A DNA stretch of 64,000 nucleotides from an uncultured Schlesneria sp. (GTDB lineage: Bacteria > Planctomycetota > Planctomycetia > Planctomycetales > Planctomycetaceae). Each line of letters opens with the position of its first letter. Position 1 is the stretch's first letter. Location: positions 62,001-126,000 of the forward strand of contig CAIVEI010000081.1 of the NCBI GenBank assembly GCA_903904835.1, given 5' to 3'. The position numbers and the translations under genes are program-made. Below are positions 45,121 through 53,613 of this stretch, in pieces. The notes under the pieces were generated by a model, which worked only from the letters and a program-made list of their open reading frames with translations, was not told the DNA's origin and did not search any database.

Positions 45121-46074
45121 GTGCCGAGTCTTGACGTTTACCTCAATCGACTTCATCTCAAAAATCCAATTCTGGTTGCTTCTGGAACATTTGGGTACGC
45201 CCGAGAAATGGTCGCGTACGCCGATTTTGCTCAGTTGGGCGGGATCATCCCGAAAACGGTCACTCCGCTACCGCGTCCGGGAAACCCACCGCCAAGAACC
45301 GTTGAAACAACCTCAGGGCTGCTTAACTCGATCGGCCTTGATAACGACGGACTCGACGCATTCATTTCCAAACACTTGAGCGATCTACTGGGGCTCGGGA
45401 CTTCGATCATTGCGAATATCGCCGGCAAGAACACGAGCGAATTCGTGGAAATGGCCCGTAAATTAAACGCCTATCCGGAATTGTCGGCACTGGAACTGAA
45501 TATCTCGTGCCCCAATGTCACAGGTGGGGTGGACTACGGCACAAACCCGAAGATGGCGGCCGAGGTCGTATCTGCTGTGCGAAGTGCGTGCGAACTTCCC
45601 ATCATTGCCAAGTTGACGCCGAACGTCACCAGTGTTGTCGAAATTGCCATTGCAGCAAGTGAAGCGGGGGCTGACGCACTGTCACTTGTTAACACGTTTC
45701 AGGGGCTGGCGGTCGACTGGCGTAAACGAAAACCAATTCTCGGAAACGGAATTGGGGGTCTCAGCGGGCCTGCGATAAAACCCCTTGCACTGCGAATCGT
45801 CTGGCAGGTTGCACAAGCCATTAAGACACCGATCATTGGCATCGGCGGGATTCAATCGATCGACGATGTCATGGATTTTCTCGTCTGCGGCGCATCGGCC
45901 GTTCAGATTGGAACAGCCAACTTCTACAACCCGACCCTTGCGACAAATCTGGTCTCTGAACTGGAGTCGATTTTAGAGCTTGAAGGCTGCGAATCGGTTC
46001 GTGATCTGGTCGGCACAATTCAGCCGTCAACCGTGGCAAAAATGGCTGCGGCAGCGGCTTGTGGAGCCACATGA
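45121..46074 (+). CDS. pyrD: Dihydroorotate dehydrogenase, class 1B catalytic subunit
   Basis: 317 aa. FMN-binding class 1 features: [15 protein letters not shown] at the start, NISCPN with the catalytic cysteine region ([13 protein letters not shown]), KLTPN, a NTFQG loop, [14 protein letters not shown], and [29 protein letters not shown]. The cysteine as base and the ~310 aa length mark class 1B, which normally pairs with PyrK; no pyrK is adjacent. It oxidises dihydroorotate to orotate in pyrimidine synthesis in the cytoplasm. The start is GTG 45121. The 280 bp before it contain no gene. Confidence 0.93.
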   Translation: MPSLDVYLNRLHLKNPILVASGTFGYAREMVAYADFAQLGGIIPKTVTPLPRPGNPPPRTVETTSGLLNSIGLDNDGLDAFISKHLSDLLGLGTSIIANIAGKNTSEFVEMARKLNAYPELSALELNISCPNVTGGVDYGTNPKMAAEVVSAVRSACELPIIAKLTPNVTSVVEIAIAASEAGADALSLVNTFQGLAVDWRKRKPILGNGIGGLSGPAIKPLALRIVWQVAQAIKTPIIGIGGIQSIDDVMDFLVCGASAVQIGTANFYNPTLATNLVSELESILELEGCESVRDLVGTIQPSTVAKMAAAAACGAT

Positions 46075-46183
46075 CACGTCCCATTTGCGAACTCGCTCTG
46101 CAAACGCGTCTCCGCGTGACTACAATGCCAATGAATAGAATCTTGCGTTCATCGAACCACTACGCTGTGGAAATCCGCCATTC

Positions 46184-47575
46184 ATGACAGACATCAATGC
46201 TCAACGAAAAAGCGATTTCACCGAACACATGGCGACCGAAGTCGCTCCGAAGACAGCGGAATCACGTGTTGGCAGCGGAATCGATTACGAACGATTTCTC
46301 GACTGCGTTCATTGCGGGCTTTGTACCGCTTCATGTCCGACATATCTGGAAACGGGTAATGAAAACGACAGTCCGCGTGGTCGTATCTATCTGATGCGGG
46401 CCGTCACCGACGGTCGGCTTGAATTAACGGAAACGGTTAAGGGACATCTGGATCTTTGTCTGGACTGTCGCAGTTGCGAAACGGCCTGCCCTTCAGGGGT
46501 TCAATATGGACGGCTGATCGAACCGTTTCGGATCGAGATGCATCAGAAGGCCAAACAGTCCAAAGGTGGACTTCGGCAGGATTGGTTTCAAAAGTGGATT
46601 CTGTATGGTTTGTTTCCATACCCGAATCGACTGCGTTGGGCACTCGCCCCCGCCAAGCTGATGCAAACCCTGAAACTGGACCAATTCGCCGAGCGGATTG
46701 GGCTGACAAAGCTGCTTCCGGAACGACTGCGTCGCATGCAACGACTTTTGCCGACATTGAAGTCTCGCGAACCGGAGCTGCCTGAGTTCCTGGCAGCCAT
46801 CGGACCAAGGCGAGCTCGCGTTGCCATGTTCACAGGTTGTGTCGCCGACGCGATGTTTCATCACGTCAACTGGGCGACTGCGCGCGTCTTGCAAGCAAAC
46901 GGTTGCGATGTCGTTATTCCCCGCAATCAAGCATGTTGTGGTGCGATTCATTATCACAGCGGAGCTGGTGGTCCCGCGTTGGAGCTGGCTCGAACGAATG
47001 CCGATGTGTTTCAATTGAATGATGTCGACGCAGTCATCGTCAATGTCGCGGGCTGCGGATCGATGCTCAAGGACTACGGGCATATCGCGTCCGAAATGGC
47101 TTCCGATGACACAACAACTTCAGCTTCCTTGAACAAATTTGCGGGAAAGGTGAAAGACGTTTCTGAGTTTCTCGCCGCCCTGGGACCCGTTGCCCCGCAG
47201 GGTGAAGTACGGTTAAAAGCCACGTACCATGATGCATGTCATCTGTGCCATGCCCAAAAGATCCGCGAGCAACCACGAGAACTACTCGGCCTTGTTCCTG
47301 GACTGGAGCTTGTTCCGCTTGCCGAATCGGAAATCTGTTGTGGAGCAGCCGGAAGCTACAACCTGACCGAAGGCGAAATGGCGGACCAGTTAGCCAATCG
47401 AAAACTCAAAAATATTCTGGCGACTGGTGCTGAATCGGTTATCATGGGCAATGCTGGCTGCTCATTGCAAATTCAGGCGGCGCTACGTCAGGCCGGAAGC
47501 CCGATCTGGGTCGCACATCCGATGGAAATCCTTGACCTCAGCTATTCCGGCCGTGACTGGAGAACCGCGAGATAA
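46184..47575 (+). CDS. glcF: Glycolate oxidase iron-sulfur subunit
   Basis: 463 aa. Two 4Fe-4S motifs in the N-terminal third: CVHCGLCTASCP and CLDCRSCETACP. Two CCG (heterodisulfide-reductase-like) domains follow: FTGCVADAMFHHVN with NQACCGAIHYHSG, and YHDACHLCHAQ with EICCGAAGSYNL. This is the GlcF layout. It passes electrons from the flavin subunits (GlcD/GlcE) that oxidise glycolate; these are not in the window, so the complex is encoded in separate places or this is a related (S)-2-hydroxy-acid oxidase subunit. The gene follows pyrD by 110 bp on the same strand. Confidence 0.88.
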   Translation: MTDINAQRKSDFTEHMATEVAPKTAESRVGSGIDYERFLDCVHCGLCTASCPTYLETGNENDSPRGRIYLMRAVTDGRLELTETVKGHLDLCLDCRSCETACPSGVQYGRLIEPFRIEMHQKAKQSKGGLRQDWFQKWILYGLFPYPNRLRWALAPAKLMQTLKLDQFAERIGLTKLLPERLRRMQRLLPTLKSREPELPEFLAAIGPRRARVAMFTGCVADAMFHHVNWATARVLQANGCDVVIPRNQACCGAIHYHSGAGGPALELARTNADVFQLNDVDAVIVNVAGCGSMLKDYGHIASEMASDDTTTSASLNKFAGKVKDVSEFLAALGPVAPQGEVRLKATYHDACHLCHAQKIREQPRELLGLVPGLELVPLAESEICCGAAGSYNLTEGEMADQLANRKLKNILATGAESVIMGNAGCSLQIQAALRQAGSPIWVAHPMEILDLSYSGRDWRTAR

Positions 47576-47745
47576 TCCAACGGATAACCCCCCGACAATT
47601 CACGCCACTGCGTTAATCTGGGAGAGATGTCAGCGACCTTTCTGAGTTCAACGATTATTCTGAAAATCGTCACAGTAAGGCACCGATACACATTTGACGG
47701 CGAAGTCTACGAAATATGAACTGCGTTTCCATGTGAGCGGACAAA

Positions 47746-48132
47746 ATGGCTGACCCAAATATCATATTGACCATCGACAACATCGCACACGAAGTGCTGA
47801 TGTGGATCGGATTTGGTACTGTCGTCGGTCTGTCGGCAAAAGGCCTGATGCCCGGTCGCGACCCTGGTGGTGCCATCGGAACAATGTTGATGGGGATTGT
47901 CGGAAGCTTGATCGGCTGCAGCGTCTTATTGCTGTTTGATACGAGCTTCAAGATTACACCCATCAGTCCGATAGGTTTCGTGGCAGGAACTGCCGGTGCC
48001 TTTTTGCTGTTATTCTTTTTCAGGCTGCTTTCGAATTCCTACGTCGTGGAAGCAGTCGACGGACGAGTTTCAGGGACGCCTGGAACCACGGTAACTTCGT
48101 ACTACCGCAGAAGAAATCGTCGAGCGGCTTAA
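47746..48132 (+). CDS. GlsB/YeaQ/YmgE-like membrane protein
   Basis: 128 aa with three hydrophobic segments. WIGFGTVVGLSAKGLMPGRDPGGAIGTMLMGIVGSLIG is the family block (transglycosylase-associated protein family), with the G-x-x-A and P-G-x-D/G pattern. A third helix (FVAGTAGAFLLLFFFRLL) and a ~40 aa basic tail ending RRRNRRAA follow. The family is linked to stress responses in enterics but has no defined activity. It is convergent with the NHL-repeat gene. Confidence 0.85.
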   Translation: MADPNIILTIDNIAHEVLMWIGFGTVVGLSAKGLMPGRDPGGAIGTMLMGIVGSLIGCSVLLLFDTSFKITPISPIGFVAGTAGAFLLLFFFRLLSNSYVVEAVDGRVSGTPGTTVTSYYRRRNRRAA

Positions 48133-48158
48133 GTGCGTCGATTGAGAAGCAGCTTGGA

Positions 48159-49007
48159 TTATTGCGATGAAATGATGGGTTCGAGCTTTCCATCGGCAGT
48201 CCTGCGGTAAACGGCCTTCATATGTGGGTCGACGATAAGCAGTTCGCCTTTCCACCATGCCAGGCCGACAGGGTTTTTCATTGGTTCGCCCGCGATGAAT
48301 GCTTCGGGCTTCTCGCCTTGCTTGATCTTCCAGATCGTTTTCGCATACCCATCCGCGACAAACGCCTCACCTTGTTTGCCGAGGACGATGTGGTGCTGAA
48401 ACTGAAATGGGCGACCTTCGATGATCACATCGCGTTGCTTGCCATCAGGCGATAGTCGGATCACCGCATCCTTGCCGTGTGATACGATCCACAGCTTTCC
48501 TTCTTCGTCAATCGTCATACCGCGTGGAGCGGTGACTTCTGCAATGATTTCGGGAGTTCCCCCTTCGGCTGGAATTTTTACGATTCGCTGGATTTCGATG
48601 TCTCCAGCGTAGATCGATCCATCTTTGGCGACGGCGAGGGACATCGGAATTCCAACCCCTCCTTTTGTCAAAGGCTGAGGCTGATTGGCATCATCGAATC
48701 GATAGATCTCACGAGTACTCGAATCACCCGCAAGCAATTTTCCCTGGTGATCAATTGCCAGACAGCGGACCGCATTCAGTGGCGTTCGAAATTTCTTAGA
48801 GCCTTGGAAATAAATCGACCACTTTCCGTCGGAATACTTCCAGACACCGGGAAGATCCCGATCAGCGATATAGATTGTGCCGTCTTCTGCGACTGCGGCC
48901 GCCAACGGATACAGCATTCCATCGGCCGCTTGACTGCGGTGAACCCAGCCAAACAATAAAAAGAATCCCACGAGCAAGACCGACGTGAAAGGACGTGTCA
49001 TCGACAT
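48159..49007 (-). CDS. Secreted NHL/SMP-30-like beta-propeller protein
   Basis: 282 aa from ATG 49007 (ATG 49001 equally possible), giving a signal peptide ending at HRSQAADG. Repeated phrases such as AVAEDGTIYIADRD, AIDHQGKLLAGDSS, AVAKDGSIYAGDIE and TIDEEGKLWIVSHG mark six or so NHL/SMP-30 blades. Periplasmic location is expected. The fold is used by lactonases and by ligand-binding scaffolds; the metal-binding residues for a lactonase cannot be confirmed. The frame extends to 49115, but this would bury the signal peptide. It is divergent from the ribokinase gene. Confidence 0.78.
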   Translation of the reverse strand: MSMTRPFTSVLLVGFFLLFGWVHRSQAADGMLYPLAAAVAEDGTIYIADRDLPGVWKYSDGKWSIYFQGSKKFRTPLNAVRCLAIDHQGKLLAGDSSTREIYRFDDANQPQPLTKGGVGIPMSLAVAKDGSIYAGDIEIQRIVKIPAEGGTPEIIAEVTAPRGMTIDEEGKLWIVSHGKDAVIRLSPDGKQRDVIIEGRPFQFQHHIVLGKQGEAFVADGYAKTIWKIKQGEKPEAFIAGEPMKNPVGLAWWKGELLIVDPHMKAVYRRTADGKLEPIISSQ

Positions 49008-49200
49008 TATGAAGCAATCCGAAATCAATGCAGAAATAGAAACAGAGCGGCCTGCGATTATAGCGATAGTGATTGTCATGATGCCATTCGGCAGGGACAT
49101 TCTGGCGTTTTCCACATCTGAACTGTTGATTCCGATTGGTGATTAAATCAGAGTGCTTACTGTGAGTTCAGTTCAACTGAAAAAAGAAACCAGTCATTTC

Positions 49201-50172
49201 ATGTCAAATAAAAATCCAATCACCGGTTTACCGCCACGAATTGTCATCGTGGGATCGATCAATATGGATCTGGTGGCTAGGATGCAGCGTTTGCCGAAAC
49301 CGGGAGAAACGGTCACGGGTGAATCGTTCCAGACGATTTCGGGTGGCAAGGGGGCAAATCAGGCTGTGGCGGCAGCACGGTTAGGTGCCCGAGTCTCAAT
49401 GATTGGACGACTTGGCGACGATTCTTTCGGTGTCACGTTGCGAAAGAATTTGAACTCTGCGGGTGTAGATACGAATCACGTCCTAGAGACCCATGGGGTT
49501 TCAAGTGGAGTTGCGTTGATCGGTGTCGAGCAGTCAGGAGCCAATGCAATCACCGTCATTCCTGCGGCAAACGGTCAGTTAACGGCGGGTGACGTGCGAT
49601 CATGTCAGGAGATGATCTCGACCGCCAACGCGTTGATCGTACAATTGGAGACACCGATCGAGACGGTGGCGGCGGCAATTCAAATTGCAAAAAAGAACGG
49701 AGTTTTAACCGTTCTCGATCCAGCTCCCGCGCCAAAAGGCCCATTGCCGCAAGAGCTGATGACTGTTGATATTCTCAGCCCGAATCAGTCGGAAGCCGAA
49801 GCACTGACAGGTATTCCCGTTGTTGATTGGGAATCTGCAAAACATGCAGCACGAGCGATGAGGAATCTGGGAGCTAACGCCATCGTATTGAAGATGGGGG
49901 AGCTTGGGGCATTGGTTGTGGCTCAAGACGGGACCATTCATCAGATCGCCGCATACAATGCCAAAATCGTTGACACAACGGCTGCCGGGGATGCGTTTAC
50001 GGCAGCGCTGACCGTTGCATTGTGCGAGGGACAGCCATTGAAGAATGCAGCCCATTTTGGATCGCTCGCGGGGACCCTGGCCTGCACTCGATTTGGTGCT
50101 CAACCAGCGATGCCGACTCGCGCTGAGCTCACGAAATGGGCGGAGTCGCTCTCCGAGGTTGTCAATTTGTAA
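49201..50172 (+). CDS. rbsK: Ribokinase (PfkB family)
   Basis: 323 aa from ATG 49201; a GTG at 49153 would add 16 residues without similarity. PfkB signatures: VIVGSINMDLVARMQRLPKPGETV, GGKGANQAVAAARLG near the start, and DTTAAGDAFTAALTVAL with the catalytic aspartate (the first G of the usual DTTGAGD is A here). NGVLTVLDPAPA and ILSPNQSEAEALTG match ribokinase. It phosphorylates D-ribose to ribose-5-phosphate in the cytoplasm. No ribose transporter is adjacent. A FucU/RbsD-family mutarotase gene lies at 35.2 kb. Confidence 0.9.
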   Translation: MSNKNPITGLPPRIVIVGSINMDLVARMQRLPKPGETVTGESFQTISGGKGANQAVAAARLGARVSMIGRLGDDSFGVTLRKNLNSAGVDTNHVLETHGVSSGVALIGVEQSGANAITVIPAANGQLTAGDVRSCQEMISTANALIVQLETPIETVAAAIQIAKKNGVLTVLDPAPAPKGPLPQELMTVDILSPNQSEAEALTGIPVVDWESAKHAARAMRNLGANAIVLKMGELGALVVAQDGTIHQIAAYNAKIVDTTAAGDAFTAALTVALCEGQPLKNAAHFGSLAGTLACTRFGAQPAMPTRAELTKWAESLSEVVNL

Positions 50173-50211
50173 TCGGAACCGGGGCAACACGGTCTTTAAC
50201 CGCAGTACGCG

Positions 50212-51540
50212 TCATTTTGCGGGAAGTCCCAGTCGTTCCATTAACCGATAGAGCTTGCGTCGGTGAACGCCAAGCATCCGCGCGGCCTGAGATTTGTTCC
50301 CCTGGCATTTTTGGAGAACGTCCAGGACATGCGTCCGTTCCATTGATTCCAGATTTGTGTCGCCCTGAACTGCAAACGATGTTTCGGCATTGTCAATCGA
50401 ATTCACGATATCTGAAGGAAGATCGTCAACCGTCACAGTGTTTCCCTCGGCGAGAATCGTCGCTCGTTCGAGGACGTTCTTGAGTTGTCGCACGTTGCCT
50501 TGCCAGCGATATCGGATGAGTATCAATTCAGCGTCCGCTTCGATGTCCCATTGATCGGGCAGGAAGTAACGAATCAATAACGGAATATCGTTCGAGTGTT
50601 CGCGGAGTGAGGGTAACGTGATTGCCATGACATTAATCCGGTACAACAGATCTTCACGAAATCGCTGCTCACGAACTTCTTTCACAAGGTCGCGATTTGT
50701 TGCCGCGATGATGCGTACGTTGACTCGACGTTCCTGTGACGCCCCAACTCGACGAAGCGAACCATTCTCCAGAACGCGTAATAGTTTCGGCTGCAGGCTT
50801 GGTGGAAGTTCGCCGATTTCATCAATGAACAATGTTCCTTGATCGGCAATTTCGAAAAGACCAGGCCTCGACTTCACGGCCCCTGTAAAAGCGCCTTTCT
50901 CATGTCCGAACAATTCGCTTTCAACCAATTGTTCTGGCAAGGCCGCACAGTTCACGGTCACAAATGGTTGATCGACACGCCGGCTCGCCCGTTGGATCGC
51001 TTGCGCCGTCAGTTCTTTACCCGTTCCGGTTTCACCCTGAATCAGCACCGGTGCGTCCGTTGGACCGACCCTCGCAATCAGGCGATAGACTTCGCGCATC
51101 TGCGGTGATTCACCGATCAGCACAGGCATCGTTCGATTTCGTTCGGCGAGGGTCTTCCATCGTAATCCATCTCGCCGCAAGCGACCCCGTTCAGCCGCTT
51201 TGACACACCTCTCTTCGAGTGCAGCCAACGGAAACGGTTTTGAGAGATAGTCGCACGCCCCGCGCTTCATTGCTTCGACCGCAGTCTCAACAGTTGCTTC
51301 TCCTGTGAGGATGATCACTTCGATTTCATCGGATTTACTACGAAGCTCTTGCAGCAAGTCGATTCCCGAAAGGTCGGGCAAGTTCGCATCGAGAATCGCC
51401 ACTTCGAATTGTCGATGTCCAACTAACTCTAAAGCGGAGCGACTGTCCGCCGCTTCAGCGACACAATGACCTTTGCGCACCATCCACTGCGAGGCGATGG
51501 TACGGAATTCGTCGTCGTCTTCAACAATCAAGAGTTCCAT
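50212..51540 (-). CDS. Sigma-54-dependent response regulator, NtrC family
   Basis: 442 aa from ATG 51540. Receiver domain: LLIVEDDDE, phospho-acceptor D51 in AILDANLP, T in ILTGEA and K in LSKPF. AAA+ domain: Walker A GETGTGKE (168-175), GAFTGA (215-220) that contacts sigma-54, LFIDEIGELP, and the R-finger region FREDLLYRINV. The Fis-type helix-turn-helix at the end is NKSQAARMLGVHRRKLYRLM. It activates sigma-54 promoters when phosphorylated. It is divergent from the cbb3 oxidase operon; the shared region holds a -24/-12 promoter match directed at that operon and two direct repeats likely bound by this protein. Those repeats lie just upstream of its own start, so self-regulation is possible. 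Confidence 0.93.
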   Translation of the reverse strand: MELLIVEDDDEFRTIASQWMVRKGHCVAEAADSRSALELVGHRQFEVAILDANLPDLSGIDLLQELRSKSDEIEVIILTGEATVETAVEAMKRGACDYLSKPFPLAALEERCVKAAERGRLRRDGLRWKTLAERNRTMPVLIGESPQMREVYRLIARVGPTDAPVLIQGETGTGKELTAQAIQRASRRVDQPFVTVNCAALPEQLVESELFGHEKGAFTGAVKSRPGLFEIADQGTLFIDEIGELPPSLQPKLLRVLENGSLRRVGASQERRVNVRIIAATNRDLVKEVREQRFREDLLYRINVMAITLPSLREHSNDIPLLIRYFLPDQWDIEADAELILIRYRWQGNVRQLKNVLERATILAEGNTVTVDDLPSDIVNSIDNAETSFAVQGDTNLESMERTHVLDVLQKCQGNKSQAARMLGVHRRKLYRLMERLGLPAK

Positions 51541-51547
51541 AAACCAA

Positions 51548-51597
51548 TTGTGACAAATCCGCACACCTTCCGCACGCGTTGTGACACTCACGCACAC
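51548..51597. promoter_or_regulatory. Two direct repeats, probable enhancer (UAS) for the NtrC-type regulator
   Basis: TTGTGACA-N4-CGCACAC occurs twice, at 51548-51566 and 51579-51597, 31 bp apart (about three helical turns). Each copy contains the dyad TGTG-N9-CACA. They lie ~90-140 bp upstream of the -24 element, the usual distance for enhancer-binding sites of NtrC-type activators, and 8-57 bp before the regulator's own start codon. Confidence 0.65.
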
Positions 51598-51684
51598 TGA
51601 CGCCATCTTGCAATGGTTTGTTGTGCTCTGGGCATTTTCCCTGAATTCGTGGCTTAAACCGCATCATTTGATGCATTGGCTCGA

Positions 51685-51702
51685 TTGGCATCTGAATTGC
51701 AA
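51685..51702 (+). promoter_or_regulatory. Sigma-54 (-24/-12) promoter of the cbb3 oxidase operon
   Basis: TTGGCATCTGAATTGCAA: the GG (51687-51688) and GC (51699-51700) dinucleotides are exactly 10 bases apart, and the flanks TGGCA and TTGCA match the sigma-54 consensus (TGGCAC-N5-TTGCA) at all but one of the conserved positions. Transcription would start near 51712, ~100 bp before the cytochrome gene's GTG. An adjacent, divergent sigma-54 activator gene supports the call. Confidence 0.72.
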
Positions 51703-51813
51703 ATGGGTTCAGCCAGCAGTGATTTCACAGACGCGATGGGTAATAGCCCGTCCTTCTGGTTTTGAAAAGACAGTCATTGGACGATTTTGTATCGGTCTCC
51801 TTGGGAGAGTAAT

Positions 51814-52833
51814 GTGCTTCATCCGGATCGATGGATGTCTCTGTGCGGCGCGCTGGCTTTGGTGTGTGTGATCGGTTGTCATCGATCTGAGCCGCCTCAA
51901 TTCGTGATCAGTGAAACGGCAAAAGACTTGTCTGCCGAGTTGCAGCAGGCCGTTCAGGCCGAAATGGCAAAGCAAACTGGAACGTTTCTTAAGCCAAAAA
52001 TGCTGATTTCAGACGGTGATAGTCACCAGGATCTCAGTCGCGGTCAAGCGGTTTATCAAGAACGTTGCGTGCAGTGTCACGGCGTCAGCGGTGATGGCAA
52101 TGGTCCTTCTGCAAAATATATGTACCCTCGCCCCCGCGACTATCGAAGGGGGATTTTCAAATTCGCTTCGACTCCCTATGGCTATCGCCCTCTACGCGAT
52201 GACCTGGTTCGTACGGTGCGGCAGGGGATTCGTGGTACTTCAATGCCTGGCTTCAATCTGTTGCCGGAAGCTGATGTGCAGTCGGTGGTCGACTATGTGC
52301 TGACGCTGGGTCGCCGGGGTGAGTTGGAACGGCAAGTTATTGACATGGCTGATTCCGACAGTGCCGTCAATTCGGACGAGGTGAAAAGCGATCTGATTCC
52401 TGCCGTGCTGACTCGTTGGTCAGAAGCAGAAGCTGCTGAAGTTCTTCCCGCGTCACCACAGCCGCGATTTACTCCTGAATTTGTTGAACGGGGTAAGAAG
52501 GCATTTTTGACGCGAGGCTGCTCAAAGTGCCATGGTGAGGATGGGCGAGGTCAGACCGCTGATAATCGCGGTGCTGATGCCTGGGGTTTTCAGACGCGAG
52601 CGGCAGACTTGACGTCTGGGATGTTGCACGGCGGCAACAGGCCGATCGATATCTATCGCCGGATTTACAACGGTATCAACGGCACGCCTATGCCCAGTTT
52701 CGCGAATGTATTGAAGGACGAACCAGAGACGGTTTGGGATCTGGTGGCCTACGTGCTGTCGCTGACGGACAAGCGACGCCGCGGCGATATTCCGACTCCA
52801 GGCCCGATTAAGCCGTATGTCCCGGCGAAGTAG
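51814..52833 (+). CDS. Di-heme cytochrome c lipoprotein
   Basis: 339 aa from GTG 51814, which has GGGAG six bases upstream; the TTG at 51787 is not supported. A lipoprotein signal ends in VIGC, so the mature protein would be lipid-anchored at the first cysteine. Two class I cytochrome c domains follow: CVQCHGVSGDGNG with a later MPGF methionine ligand, and CSKCHGEDGRGQ with MPSF. In the locus it occupies the place of CcoP (FixP), the di-heme subunit of cbb3 oxidases, but is anchored by lipid rather than a helix. It is the first gene of the operon, 112 bp after the sigma-54 promoter match. Confidence 0.9.
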   Translation: MLHPDRWMSLCGALALVCVIGCHRSEPPQFVISETAKDLSAELQQAVQAEMAKQTGTFLKPKMLISDGDSHQDLSRGQAVYQERCVQCHGVSGDGNGPSAKYMYPRPRDYRRGIFKFASTPYGYRPLRDDLVRTVRQGIRGTSMPGFNLLPEADVQSVVDYVLTLGRRGELERQVIDMADSDSAVNSDEVKSDLIPAVLTRWSEAEAAEVLPASPQPRFTPEFVERGKKAFLTRGCSKCHGEDGRGQTADNRGADAWGFQTRAADLTSGMLHGGNRPIDIYRRIYNGINGTPMPSFANVLKDEPETVWDLVAYVLSLTDKRRRGDIPTPGPIKPYVPAK

Positions 52834-52866
52834 TTGTTCGTAATCTCGTTCATAAGGACCATCTCT

Positions 52867-53523
52867 GTGACAGTCGACGCTCGCAAGGTTCAGGAACTGG
52901 AAGAACTCCGGACTCGGGTCAGGGAGCTTGAAACCCAGGTTGAAGCCGAAAAAACGGCTGGCCAATGGCCGCCCAAAGGCTTCTATGCCGAATACTATGC
53001 CACAACCGGGTTCATCCTGGGGATGTTCGGTGCGGCGATGAGTTTGCTGGTCAACGTCATCGGCGCGCCCATTGCCAAAAAGAGTCCGCTGGAATTGATC
53101 CGAATTTACCTGACCTTCCCTCTTGGAGAGAAGGCGTTGGAGCTTGCGTCGGGGGTCAAAGATGTTTACGTCATCGGCGACGGAGTAATTCTGGCAATCG
53201 GATGCTGTCTTTATCTCGGGACGGGAATGGTGCTTGGAATTCCGTTCTTTGTGTCACTGGTTTGGCTGACGGAAGGGAAGTCTGTCATCTATCGGTTGTT
53301 CATCGCGACGATCCTGGCTGCTCTTTTGTGGGCGATCAATTTCTGGGGAATTCTGTCCTGGCTACAGCCTTTGTTGTTCCACGGCAACTGGATCACAAAC
53401 CCCGATTACTTGCCGAGTTGGGTTGCTTTAGTGACACACCTGATCTTCGGATGGACGTTAGCACTGCTTTATCCGTGGGCCAAATTCCAGGCGTACACGC
53501 AGCCAACCGGTCAGGAAACATAA
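52867..53523 (+). CDS. Coiled-coil membrane protein of the oxidase locus
   Basis: 218 aa from GTG 52867 (AAGGA eight bases upstream). The first ~30 residues are a strong coiled coil (VQELEELRTRVRELETQVEAE). A soluble-to-membrane transition and about five hydrophobic segments follow (e.g. GFILGMFGAAMSLLVNVIGAP, AILAIGCC-type, FIATILAALLWAINFWGIL). There are no heme motifs. I do not recognise the family. Position between the cytochrome and ccoN suggests an accessory subunit or assembly factor of this oxidase. It begins 33 bp after the cytochrome stop. Confidence 0.75.
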   Translation: MTVDARKVQELEELRTRVRELETQVEAEKTAGQWPPKGFYAEYYATTGFILGMFGAAMSLLVNVIGAPIAKKSPLELIRIYLTFPLGEKALELASGVKDVYVIGDGVILAIGCCLYLGTGMVLGIPFFVSLVWLTEGKSVIYRLFIATILAALLWAINFWGILSWLQPLLFHGNWITNPDYLPSWVALVTHLIFGWTLALLYPWAKFQAYTQPTGQET

Positions 53524-53613
53524 CGAACGACGTCAAGAAAACCTGTCAACCGGGGTTGTCATGATCGTTCGAATTGAATTCATGGAAATGAAACGACTTT
53601 CAGGAATTTTCGC

